Assembly: GCF_013387495.1 (NCBI RefSeq) | Contig: NZ_JABZEE010000055.1 | Location: forward strand, 1-64,000 | Source of the DNA: Streptomyces sp. PKU-EA00015 | Lineage (GTDB): Bacteria > Actinomycetota > Actinomycetes > Streptomycetales > Streptomycetaceae | Length of the DNA: 64,000 bases | Reading direction: 5' to 3' | In this document: positions 25,096 to 32,179 of the stretch, in pieces | Layout of the letters: each line of letters opens with the position of its first letter | How positions within the stretch are numbered: the first letter of the stretch is position 1 | Program-made: the position numbers and the translations under genes | The notes under the pieces: generated by a model | What the model was told of the DNA's origin: nothing | Seen by the model: only the letters and a program-made list of their open reading frames with translations | The model's database searches: none

Positions 25096-25728
25096 TCAGT
25101 TCTTGCGGAGCAGCTCGTTCATGCGCGTGATCTCGGCGCTCTGGGACGCGATGATGTCGCCGGCCATGTCCTTGGCGGGCTGGTACGAGCCGTCGGACTG
25201 TTCCGTCCTGGCCATCTCGACGGCACCTTCGTGGTGCTCGACCATCATCTCGAGGAATGCGGTGTCGAAGGCCTCGCCGGACGCCTTCTCCAGCTCGGCC
25301 ATCTCCTCGGCGGTCATCATCCCGGACATGGAGTGCCCGGCGTGCTCGCCGCCCTCGCCCTCCTCGGGGACTTCCTCACCCCAGGAGGTGAGCCACCCGG
25401 ACAGCGTCTTGATCTCCGGGTCCTGCGCCTTCCTGATCTCTGCGGCCAGCGTCTTGACCTCCGCGGACCCTGCGCGGGACTCCGCCAGGTCGGCCATCTC
25501 GATCGCTTGCCGGTGGTGAGGGATCATGCCCTTCGCGAAGGAGACGTCCGCCGCGTTGTGGTCGCCCTGGCGGGCGGAGGCCGACGCGGTCGGCGGCGGG
25601 GACTTGTCGTGGCCGCTGTGGCCGGACGAGTTGTCGTCTCCCCCGCCGCAGGCGGCGAGTACGACGGCGGCTGCGCCTGCGGCCGCCACGGCGGCGGCTC
25701 GGCGGATCATGGAACGGTGTGCGGTCAT
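25096..25728 (-). CDS. DUF305 lipoprotein
   Basis: A 210-residue exported lipoprotein. The signal peptide ends VVLAAC, lipidation at Cys27. A His/Asp/Ser-rich linker (DDNSSGHSGHDKS) leads into a DUF305 ferritin-like four-helix domain. Two His-His pairs are conserved: MIPHHRQ (H71-H72) and MVEHHEG (H165-H166), placed to bind metal. Relatives are linked to copper or other metal stress, but no activity is established. It lies downstream of a DUF6153 gene, a usual partner, with an operator-like palindrome between them. Confidence 0.85.
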   Translation of the reverse strand: MTAHRSMIRRAAAVAAAGAAAVVLAACGGGDDNSSGHSGHDKSPPPTASASARQGDHNAADVSFAKGMIPHHRQAIEMADLAESRAGSAEVKTLAAEIRKAQDPEIKTLSGWLTSWGEEVPEEGEGGEHAGHSMSGMMTAEEMAELEKASGEAFDTAFLEMMVEHHEGAVEMARTEQSDGSYQPAKDMAGDIIASQSAEITRMNELLRKN

Positions 25729-25782
25729 GGTGGTGCGACTCCTGTGTCTTCACGGGGTCAGGCATGGCTGTCGGAGACGGCG

Positions 25783-25799
25783 CCGGTCACAGTGACCGG
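25783..25799. promoter_or_regulatory. operator-like palindrome upstream of DUF305 gene
   Basis: CCGGTCAC-A-GTGACCGG is a perfect 8-bp inverted repeat with a single central base, 55 nt ahead of the DUF305 start codon and inside the DUF6153-DUF305 gap. A one-base spacer cannot form a stable hairpin loop, so a protein-binding site is more likely than a terminator. Confidence 0.5.
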
Positions 25800-25814
25800 G
25801 CACGCCAAGACGGC

Positions 25815-26252
25815 CTATATGCGCAGGAGTTGCAGTTCGCTCAACGACGGCGGAGCGCGACCGCCGAGCGTCGCCGCGGAAACGGCTGTGGGTGTGTCCG
25901 AGGTCGGGCAGGCGACGGATCCGGCCAGGGCCAGGGCAGGAAGCGCGGGTGCTCCGGCCGTGCCGCCGGCCGCACAGGTGGCGTCGGCATGCTCGGTGTG
26001 TCCGCCCGCATCGCCGTTGCCGTGATCGACGTGAAGGCACTCGTCACAGCGTGAAGCGTCGGTGTGCTCCAGGACCCCGGCCGTGGCCGTCGGATGCGCG
26101 CTGTGGGCGGCACGGGAGGGCGCCGACGGGACGGTGGGCCCCAGTCCGTGCATGGCCACCACACCGGCCAGCACAGCCAGCACGAGCAGCACGTACGCCC
26201 GGACCCCACTGGGCCGGTTCACGCGCCACGCCTGCTGAGTCATGCCCCGCAT
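25815..26252 (-). CDS. DUF6153 family protein
   Basis: A 145-residue protein with one N-terminal transmembrane segment (YVLLVLAVLAGVVAMHGLGP, about 20-39). The exported part has a His/Cys-rich stretch (SRCDECLHVDHGNGDAGGH) and further His and Cys residues that could bind metal. This is the DUF6153 pattern; function is unknown. Co-occurrence with DUF305 suggests a joint envelope or metal role. The ATG at 26252 has GGAG ten bases upstream and is preferred to a second ATG at 26243. Confidence 0.75.
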   Translation of the reverse strand: MRGMTQQAWRVNRPSGVRAYVLLVLAVLAGVVAMHGLGPTVPSAPSRAAHSAHPTATAGVLEHTDASRCDECLHVDHGNGDAGGHTEHADATCAAGGTAGAPALPALALAGSVACPTSDTPTAVSAATLGGRAPPSLSELQLLRI

Positions 26253-26454
26253 CGTAATCGGGCTCCTTCACCGTCGCCGACAGCACCGTCCCGGGCATCA
26301 CGGACCGAGGGTTCAACGCGCGGGGCGGAGCCCGGCCGGAGTGACCGTGACGAGTCGGCGGACCGCAGCTTCGGAGGGCAGGGAGCCGTCTGCGGTCAGG
26401 GCATGGAGGCAGCAGCTCGTCGGGTGCGACGTGAGCGCGTCCGCAGGGACATCC

Positions 26455-27045
26455 TCACGGCCCGGTGGTCGCTGCGACCGGAGCCAACGGCCTTCCGCAG
26501 TGCAGGTTCCAGCGCCCGGCCCGGCCGGTGATCTCGGTCAGTGACAGCGGCCGTACATCGAGCCGCCAGAACACCTGCGGCGGAAGGCCCAGCGCGTGGA
26601 CGAGGGCCGCGCGGATCACCGCCGGTTCCACCACGGCCAGCACTCTTTCCGTGCCCTCGGCACGGTCGTTCAGCCAGGCACCGACGCGACCGACGAGCCT
26701 GGTCAACGACTCACCCCCGTGAGGCGCCGCATCGGGGTCCGAGAGCCAGGCGGCAACTGCCTGCGGCTCCGACTCGGTCACTTCTTCCAGCGACCTCCCG
26801 TGCCAGCGCCCCATGTCCAGATCGTCCAACTCCGTCAGGGGCTGGGCGTTCAGACCGAGCACGGTGGCCGTCTGACGGCAGCGGAGCGAGGGGGAAGACG
26901 TCTGCATGGTCGACTGGGGAAGCCCGGCTGCGGCCGCGCGCGCCTGCTGCTTCCCGACCTCGTCCAGGGGACTGTCCCCACCGAAACGCGCTTGGCGCAA
27001 ACCCTCATTGACGGCGGGTGCCACCAGCATCACGCGTACCGGCAT
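26455..27045 (-). CDS. histidine-phosphatase-fold protein lacking both catalytic histidines
   Basis: A 196-residue protein with clear CobC/phosphoglycerate-mutase-like segments: SPSLRCRQTATVLGL, LDDLDMGRWHGRSLEEV, and VIRAALVHALGLPP. The nucleophile motif RHG is replaced by VAPAVNEG at the N-terminus. The second active-site motif (usually SHGG) is VVEPAVIRAA. Both catalytic histidines are therefore absent and it cannot use the family mechanism. It faces a cobalamin riboswitch and cbtBA across a divergent promoter, so a non-enzymatic or altered role linked to corrinoid or cobalt biology is plausible. The ATG at 27045 is chosen; the frame extends upstream only as antisense. Confidence 0.8.
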   Translation of the reverse strand: MPVRVMLVAPAVNEGLRQARFGGDSPLDEVGKQQARAAAAGLPQSTMQTSSPSLRCRQTATVLGLNAQPLTELDDLDMGRWHGRSLEEVTESEPQAVAAWLSDPDAAPHGGESLTRLVGRVGAWLNDRAEGTERVLAVVEPAVIRAALVHALGLPPQVFWRLDVRPLSLTEITGRAGRWNLHCGRPLAPVAATTGP

Positions 27046-27150
27046 CTCTCCCTCTCCCCTTCCGTGTCGCATAGAGACTAAGGGCACACGAGTACGGGCC
27101 CGTGCGCCGTAGCGCTGCAGGTCGCGACGCGGTACTTTCACGTGGACATG

Positions 27151-27257
27151 ACGACGGTGTGACGGAAGTCCGGTGAGAATCCGGCACGGTCGCGCCACTG
27201 TGAAGCCTGCCCTCACGTACGAGATCGGGACAGGCGAGTCAGACCCGCAACCGTCGT
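27151..27257 (+). promoter_or_regulatory. cobalamin riboswitch upstream of cbtBA
   Basis: ACGACGGT (27151-27158) pairs with ACCGTCGT (27250-27257) to close the aptamer. Inside are GGAAGTCCGGTGAGAATCCG and the B12-box-type GCCACTGTGA (from 27194), then GAGTCAGACCC, all in consensus order. About 34 nt later comes AGGAGG of cbtB (27291-27296), so ligand binding could control translation. Corrinoid repression of the cobalt transporter genes below is expected. Confidence 0.9.
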
Positions 27258-27303
27258 CCAAGGCACCAACGATCGGGACGCGTGTTCCCCAGGAGGTTCT
27301 GCC

Positions 27304-27528
27304 ATGGCACTCTCCGCTGCCCCCGCGCCGGCCACCCCCGCCGCACCGGCCATCACCCCCATCTCGCTGAAGGCGATCGCCCCTTGGGCGCTGTTCGTCG
27401 GCGTCCTCATGCTCGTCGTCCTGTACTTCGTCGGCGCGGAACAGGGCGCCGTCGCACTCCTCTCCGGCGAGAACGTCCACGAGTGGGTCCACGACGGCCG
27501 TCATCTGCTCGGCTTCCCCTGCCACTGA
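27304..27528 (+). CDS. cbtB: CbtB cobalt transporter subunit
   Basis: A 74-residue membrane protein with a single helix (IAPWALFVGVLMLVVLYFVG, about 23-42). The C-terminus has the CbtB His pattern HEWVHDGRHLLGFPCH. CbtB is the small partner of CbtA in a predicted cobalt uptake system controlled by cobalamin riboswitches. AGGAGG lies 7 nt ahead of the ATG. It is followed 28 nt later by cbtA. Confidence 0.9.
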   Translation: MALSAAPAPATPAAPAITPISLKAIAPWALFVGVLMLVVLYFVGAEQGAVALLSGENVHEWVHDGRHLLGFPCH

Positions 27529-27556
27529 CAACCGCTGAAGTCAGAGGTAGCCACTC

Positions 27557-28324
27557 ATGAACTCCGTACCCGTCAGAGCCCTGCTCGTACGCGGCATGCT
27601 CGCCGGTCTCCTCGCCGGCGTGCTCGCCTTCGCCGTCGCCTATCTGCTCGGCGAGCCTCCTGTGGACGCGGCCATCGCCTTCGAGGAACAGGGCAGCCAC
27701 AGCCATGGCGAGGAGGAACTGGTCAGCCGTGCCGTACAGTCCACGGCCGGACTCGCCACCGGCATCCTGCTGACCGGCGTCGCCCTGGGGGGTATCGCCG
27801 CCCTGGCGTTCTGCGTCGCGCTCGGCCGCTTCGGCCGCATCGGCCCACGCGCGACCGCGGGCTTGATCTCGTTGGGCGCGGCGCTGACCGTCTGCGTCGT
27901 CCCCTTCCTGAAGTACCCGGCCAATCCGCCGGCCGTCGGTGATCCCGGCACGATCGGCCGGCGCACGGCCCTGTACTTCCTGTTGATCGCGCTCAGCGTG
28001 CTGCTCGCCGTCGCCGCGGTCATTTTCGGCAAGCGGCTGGCACCCCGGCTGGGCAACTGGAACGCGACCGTCGCTGCCGTGGCCGGATTCGTCGTCGCCA
28101 TTGGTCTCGCCTACGCCTTCCTGCCGTCGTTCAACGAGGCGCCGGAGGGCTTCCCGGCTGCTGTCCTCTGGCAGTTCCGCCTCGCGTCCCTCGCCGTCCA
28201 GCTCTCCCTCTGGGCCGGATTCGGACTGGTCTTCGGTCACCTCGTGGAACGGCTGCTCGTTCCGCAGCGCCCCGGTGAGGCAAACGCCGGGGCCGAGACC
28301 CACAGAGCCGCAGCGGCGCACTGA
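27557..28324 (+). CDS. cbtA: CbtA cobalt transporter subunit
   Basis: A 255-residue protein with about five transmembrane helices, the CbtA family. After the first helix there is a His/Glu-rich outside loop (EQGSHSHGEEELVSR, about 42-56), likely to bind Co2+. The system is predicted to bring cobalt into the cell for B12 synthesis; direct transport data for the family are limited. It is transcribed with cbtB under the cobalamin riboswitch and ends at a hairpin terminator. Confidence 0.9.
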   Translation: MNSVPVRALLVRGMLAGLLAGVLAFAVAYLLGEPPVDAAIAFEEQGSHSHGEEELVSRAVQSTAGLATGILLTGVALGGIAALAFCVALGRFGRIGPRATAGLISLGAALTVCVVPFLKYPANPPAVGDPGTIGRRTALYFLLIALSVLLAVAAVIFGKRLAPRLGNWNATVAAVAGFVVAIGLAYAFLPSFNEAPEGFPAAVLWQFRLASLAVQLSLWAGFGLVFGHLVERLLVPQRPGEANAGAETHRAAAAH

Positions 28325-28348
28325 GTCGATGCGGCCACGGAAGCCGAC

Positions 28349-28389
28349 CGCCCGAACCGCCCGAGGATCAACACGGCGCGGTTCGGGCG
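28349..28389 (+). terminator. terminator of cbtBA
   Basis: A 12-bp perfect stem: 28349-28360 pairs with 28378-28389 around a 17-nt loop, 25 nt after the cbtA stop codon. Confidence 0.7.
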
Positions 28390-28581
28390 TCTGCGTTGTG
28401 CCGGCTGCCCGTTCCGGGCGCTCCGCCCGCCTGGACAGCGTCACGGCCTGGCAGGTGCAGTCGTACTCCGGCCGAACGCCCCGGCAGGTACGTTGACGGT
28501 GCGGGGCGGAGTGCCGGAACCGGCGCCCGCCCCGCACCGTTCCGCCATGCCGGTGCGCCGGCGAGAGACAGGAAACAGGGC

Positions 28582-28875
28582 ATGAAGAAGACTCTGCTGG
28601 CCGAGTTCACCGTGCGCCCCGGAAACGAGGAACGCGTCGCCGAGCTGGTCAAGGACTACGCCGTCCGCGTCCGTGAGGAGCCAGGGAACCTGGCGTTCGA
28701 GGTGTACACCAAGGAATCCGATCCCCTGGCGTACTGGATCTTCGAGGTGTACGAGGACGAGGCCGCCTTCCGGGCCCATCTGGCAGCACCCTACGGCCCG
28801 CCGTTCAACAAGGAGCTCCAGCCGTTGATCAACGAGAAGGAGTCCGTGCTCACGTTCCTGACCCCGCTCGGCTGA
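28582..28875 (+). CDS. antibiotic biosynthesis monooxygenase (ABM)-domain protein
   Basis: A 97-residue dimeric alpha+beta barrel protein of the ABM/YgiN family. It has LLAEFTVRPGNEERVAEL, YTKESDPLAYWIFEVYEDE, and the C-terminal helix-strand FNKELQPLINEKESVLTFL. Such proteins act as cofactor-free monooxygenases or as putative quinol or heme-related enzymes; the substrate is unknown. The ATG at 28582 has AGGAAACAGGG just ahead. Its last 26 nt overlap the decayed 3' end of the GH172 pseudogene on the other strand, which places it at the border of the carbohydrate locus. Confidence 0.8.
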   Translation: MKKTLLAEFTVRPGNEERVAELVKDYAVRVREEPGNLAFEVYTKESDPLAYWIFEVYEDEAAFRAHLAAPYGPPFNKELQPLINEKESVLTFLTPLG

Positions 28876-29544
28876 GGAACCGGCGCCGTACCTCGCGTGC
28901 GTACTGCGCGTTGCTCGCCGACCGTTGCCGCGACTCCTCCGCGCGGCGCTCCAAGCCATTCCTGACGCTGCGCCGCGAAGTCGGCCATCCGGGCGTCGCG
29001 TTGCTCGTACATCGCCTTGCGCAGCGCGTCGAGACGGCCACGGTCGGGGGCCGGGAGGTCCTTCATCGACGGGGTGTCCGGGCGGCGCGGGAGACGCAGA
29101 CCGACCGGTGGGACGTCGAAGCGGGGTCCGGGGAGGGTCTGGTACCAGTACGCGGTCGAGGCCCAGTCGTCCGACAGATGGTTGGCGTGGCCGTGCTCCA
29201 TGGTGACCTTGATGCGCTCCTCGAAGCGGAGGGGGTCGGCCAAGTGCCAGCGGGAGCTGATAGCCGAGGGCGTTGTTGAACTCGACCATCGCGGTGCCGG
29301 CCTGCCGGGCGTCGAACGGGCCGGGGCCGAGAACGAGCCGGCAGCCCTGGACGAACCAGAGGTGGGTGATGGCCCCGGGACCTTCGAGGTCGGCCAGGAC
29401 CGCGGTCTCGCCCGGCATGACGACGAACGCGTCCTCGTTCAGGCCGGTGTGGTCCCAGCTGGCCACGCGCGCCGAGCGGGCCCGGCGGTGCTTGGCGGCC
29501 CGGCCGAGCAGGTCGTCTCCGAGGGAGAAGGAGGGAACGGACAT
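28850..29544 (-). pseudogene. GH172 (DUF2961) pseudogene with internal deletion and frameshift
   Basis: From the ATG at 29544, about 90 residues align with the start of the intact GH172 at 32172-33548 (VLADLEGPG..ITH, HNALG matched by FNNALG). At about 29265 the sequence jumps, with a frame change, to the part matching residues about 323 onward of the intact protein (DPLRFEERIKV, then HLSDDWASTAYWYQTLP). Roughly 235 residues, including the candidate active-site segments, are gone. A second frameshift, one extra base in the CC at 28951-28952, separates the native C-terminus (EESRQRSASNAQYAREVRRR). It is downstream of the operon's double terminator and is not functional. Confidence 0.85.
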
Positions 29545-29582
29545 GGGCATGCGTCTCCCGGTGAAGTGGTGGGAAGGCGAGG

Positions 29583-29693
29583 GGTGTTCCGCGGACCGGG
29601 GCCAGGCGTCGTGACCCCGGTCCGCCGAACACCTCCGAGGGACGGTTCACCCCCGTGCGGCGGGCCGTCCGCCGAGGACGGCCCGCCGCACGG
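29583..29693 (-). terminator. two strong tandem hairpins after the kinase gene
   Basis: First in the direction of minus-strand transcription, 29653-29670 pairs perfectly with 29676-29693 (18 bp, 5-nt loop). Next, 29583-29601 pairs with 29615-29633 (19 bp, one mismatch). Together they form an unusually robust stop between the PfkB gene and the GH172 pseudogene. Confidence 0.85.
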
Positions 29694-29714
29694 AAGGGCC
29701 GCACGCTGCCGGCG

Positions 29715-30647
29715 CTACGGAGCGACGCCGAGGGCGGCGTCCAGCTGTGCCCGGGTGGGCGGCTGGGCGCCGGCCCGTTCGCAGGCGAGCGCGCCGGCGG
29801 ACACGGCCTGGCGCAGCAGATGCTCCAGGGCGTCCCGGTCCTCGGGCAGGTGCACCCGGTGGGTGCCGTCCTCGCGGGGGAGGAGCAGCCCCGCGAGCAG
29901 CGCCGCCTGGAAGGCGTCGCCCGCACCGATGGTGTCGACGACCTTCACCGGCGGCGCCGCCACCGTGACCTCCGCGCCGGCGAGGAGACCACGGGCGCCC
30001 TCGGCGCCGATCGTGGTCACCACCAGGCGGGGGCCCATGCCGATCAGCTCGCGGGCGGCGTCGACCGGCTGCCGGTCCGGATACAGCCAGGCCAGATCCT
30101 CGTCGCTCGCCTTGACCACATCGGCGGTCGCCACGATCCGCTCGACCGCACGCCGGTAGGCGGCCCGGTCCGGCTGGACACGGGGACGTACGTTCAGATC
30201 CACGGCGACTGCTCCGCCGGGCCGGGACCGGATCGCGCGACAGGCCTGCACGACGCGGTCGGCACCCGGCTCCACCACGATGGCCAGGGAACCGGTGTGG
30301 AGGAGCGTGGCATCGGATGGCAACTCCGGCAGCAGCGGATCCCAGGTGGCCAGGAAGTCGTACGTGGCGGCACCGGTGGCGTCGTCGACGTAGGCCAGGG
30401 CCAGCGTGGTGCGGCCCGAGGCGGATTCCGCACGGTCGATGGGCACACCGGTGGCGTACAGGTGGTCACGCACCAGCACGCCGGGCGGATCGTCGCCCCA
30501 GCAGGAGGTGAGGCGGACGGGACGCTCCAGGCGGTGCAGGCCGACCGCGACATTGGCGGGACTGCCGCCGGGGATGGGGACGATCGTTGTGCCCCCGCTG
30601 CGCCACACGAGATCGACCAGCGATTCGCCGATGACGACGGCGGTCAT
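29715..30647 (-). CDS. PfkB-family carbohydrate kinase (probable fructokinase)
   Basis: A 310-residue ribokinase-fold sugar kinase. The N-terminal PGGSPANVAVGLHRL (27-41) is PfkB signature 1. DTIGAGDAFQAAL (238-250) is signature 2 with catalytic Asp244. It probably phosphorylates fructose released by the GH32 and GH172 enzymes, giving fructose 6-phosphate; this rests on the operon rather than on specificity residues. Its ATG overlaps the GH32 stop by 4 nt (ATGA), so translation is coupled. It is the last functional gene of the operon, ending at the double hairpin. Confidence 0.9.
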   Translation of the reverse strand: MTAVVIGESLVDLVWRSGGTTIVPIPGGSPANVAVGLHRLERPVRLTSCWGDDPPGVLVRDHLYATGVPIDRAESASGRTTLALAYVDDATGAATYDFLATWDPLLPELPSDATLLHTGSLAIVVEPGADRVVQACRAIRSRPGGAVAVDLNVRPRVQPDRAAYRRAVERIVATADVVKASDEDLAWLYPDRQPVDAARELIGMGPRLVVTTIGAEGARGLLAGAEVTVAAPPVKVVDTIGAGDAFQAALLAGLLLPREDGTHRVHLPEDRDALEHLLRQAVSAGALACERAGAQPPTRAQLDAALGVAP

Positions 30648-32179
30648 GACGCCCGCTCCGATTCCAGCCGCCTGTCGCCTTCCGGCCGCTTGTCGTACTC
30701 CGGCCGCTTGTCGTGGATCTGCACGCCGGCGAGATCCCATGCCTCGACGGCGTAGTGGGCCGGACCCGAGCCCGTCGCCGTCGCCTGCAGGCGCCAGGGG
30801 GCGCCGCCGACGGGGTAGAAGCGGAGGCTGAGCGCCTGTCCGTCGGCCGTGAACACCTCGACGACGGAGTGGTCGAGGACGACACGGAGGTCCACCGGCC
30901 CCGGCTGCGCGGGCAGCCGCCAACTGCCGCCTTTGGCACGCGGTTCGAGCGAGGCATGGGACCGGTCGACGACCACCTCACCGGTGTCGGGGTCGCGGAC
31001 GATGTCCAGGTACTCGCCGCCGGCCGCGTCGGTGATCAGCCGCAGGCCTCCTGCGGCTGAGAGGCGGGCGACGATGTCGCAGGCGGGACCGATCCCACCC
31101 AGGTCGGCAGGCCGATCGGCGCGCGCCTCACCCGTCGCGTCGACGCGGCGGTCCCGGCGCAGCCGGTCGACCTCCCGGGCGGGGCGCTGCAGGATTTCCC
31201 CGTCGTCGCCGAGCGTCACCTCACGCGGCAGGGACAGCATTCCGGCCCAGCCCACCTCGTCCGTCCACGTGCTGGGGGCGCCGACCCGTTCCTCGTCCCG
31301 TGCCTCCCAGATCCAGGCCCACATCAGCCGGCGGCCGTCGGGGGCGGGCAGCAGCGCCGGCGCGTAGAAGTCCGGTCCGTGGTCGAGACGGCGGGGGGAG
31401 CCGGCGACGAACGCCCCGTTCTCCTCGTGCCCCGGCCAGGCCGCCGTGCACAGCGCCCCTTCGGCCGGGTCCCAGGCACTGACCAGCACCGCCCCGCGGC
31501 CGTCGGGGAAGTACGCGTACTGGGCGCACTCCCAGCCCTCCTCGGTGTTGCCACCGCCGGGCAGCGGCTCGGGCTCCCGGGTCAGGAAGACGCCCTGGTC
31601 CTCCCACTCGACCAGGTCGGTGGAGGAGTACTGCACGGCCGCGCCGCGACCGTCCTCCAGGGCGGCGCCGACGAGCATGCGCCAGCGCTCGCCGTCCCGC
31701 CACACGAAGGGGTCGCGGAACATGGTGGTCCCGGCGGGCGGCTCGGCGACGAGCAGCCGCTCGTGCTTGGCGAAGGTCAGACCGCCGTCCCGGGACACCG
31801 CCCGGGCGACCGGCTGGTACCAGCGGTCGGCGTGCCGGGCCGAGTAGAAGGCGACGAGCTCGCCGTCCGCCTCGACGGCATTGCCCGACCACACTCCCCC
31901 CGCATCCTCCCCGCCGGGGGTGGGGGCCAGGGCGATGGGCAGCAGCTCCCAGGTGAGGAGGTCGGCACTGCGGAAGTGCCCCCAGTGCATGTCGGCGTGC
32001 CGGGCGCTTCCCGGGTTGTACTGGAAGAAGACGTGGTAGTGGCCGTCGTGGAAGACCAGCCCGTTGGGGTCGTTCAGCCAGTTGTGCGGCGGGCGCAGGT
32101 GCAGCGCCGGAAAGTGCGGGTCCCCCGGCGGACCGGACACGGCAGGGGGCCGTTCGACGGCGTCCACGGGGTCAGCCAC
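30644..32179 (-). CDS. intracellular GH32 beta-fructosidase
   Basis: A 511-residue glycoside hydrolase family 32 enzyme. WLNDPNG (34-40) gives the nucleophile Asp37, FRDP (154-157) the transition-state Asp, and WECAQY (216-221) the acid/base Glu217. The five-bladed propeller is followed by a C-terminal beta-sandwich from about 355. There is no signal peptide, so it acts in the cytosol on imported sucrose, inulobiose or short fructans, releasing fructose. The C-terminal tail has a short repeated segment (HDKRPEYDKRPEGDRRLES). The GTG start overlaps the GH172 stop by 8 nt. Confidence 0.92.
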   Translation of the reverse strand: MADPVDAVERPPAVSGPPGDPHFPALHLRPPHNWLNDPNGLVFHDGHYHVFFQYNPGSARHADMHWGHFRSADLLTWELLPIALAPTPGGEDAGGVWSGNAVEADGELVAFYSARHADRWYQPVARAVSRDGGLTFAKHERLLVAEPPAGTTMFRDPFVWRDGERWRMLVGAALEDGRGAAVQYSSTDLVEWEDQGVFLTREPEPLPGGGNTEEGWECAQYAYFPDGRGAVLVSAWDPAEGALCTAAWPGHEENGAFVAGSPRRLDHGPDFYAPALLPAPDGRRLMWAWIWEARDEERVGAPSTWTDEVGWAGMLSLPREVTLGDDGEILQRPAREVDRLRRDRRVDATGEARADRPADLGGIGPACDIVARLSAAGGLRLITDAAGGEYLDIVRDPDTGEVVVDRSHASLEPRAKGGSWRLPAQPGPVDLRVVLDHSVVEVFTADGQALSLRFYPVGGAPWRLQATATGSGPAHYAVEAWDLAGVQIHDKRPEYDKRPEGDRRLESERAS

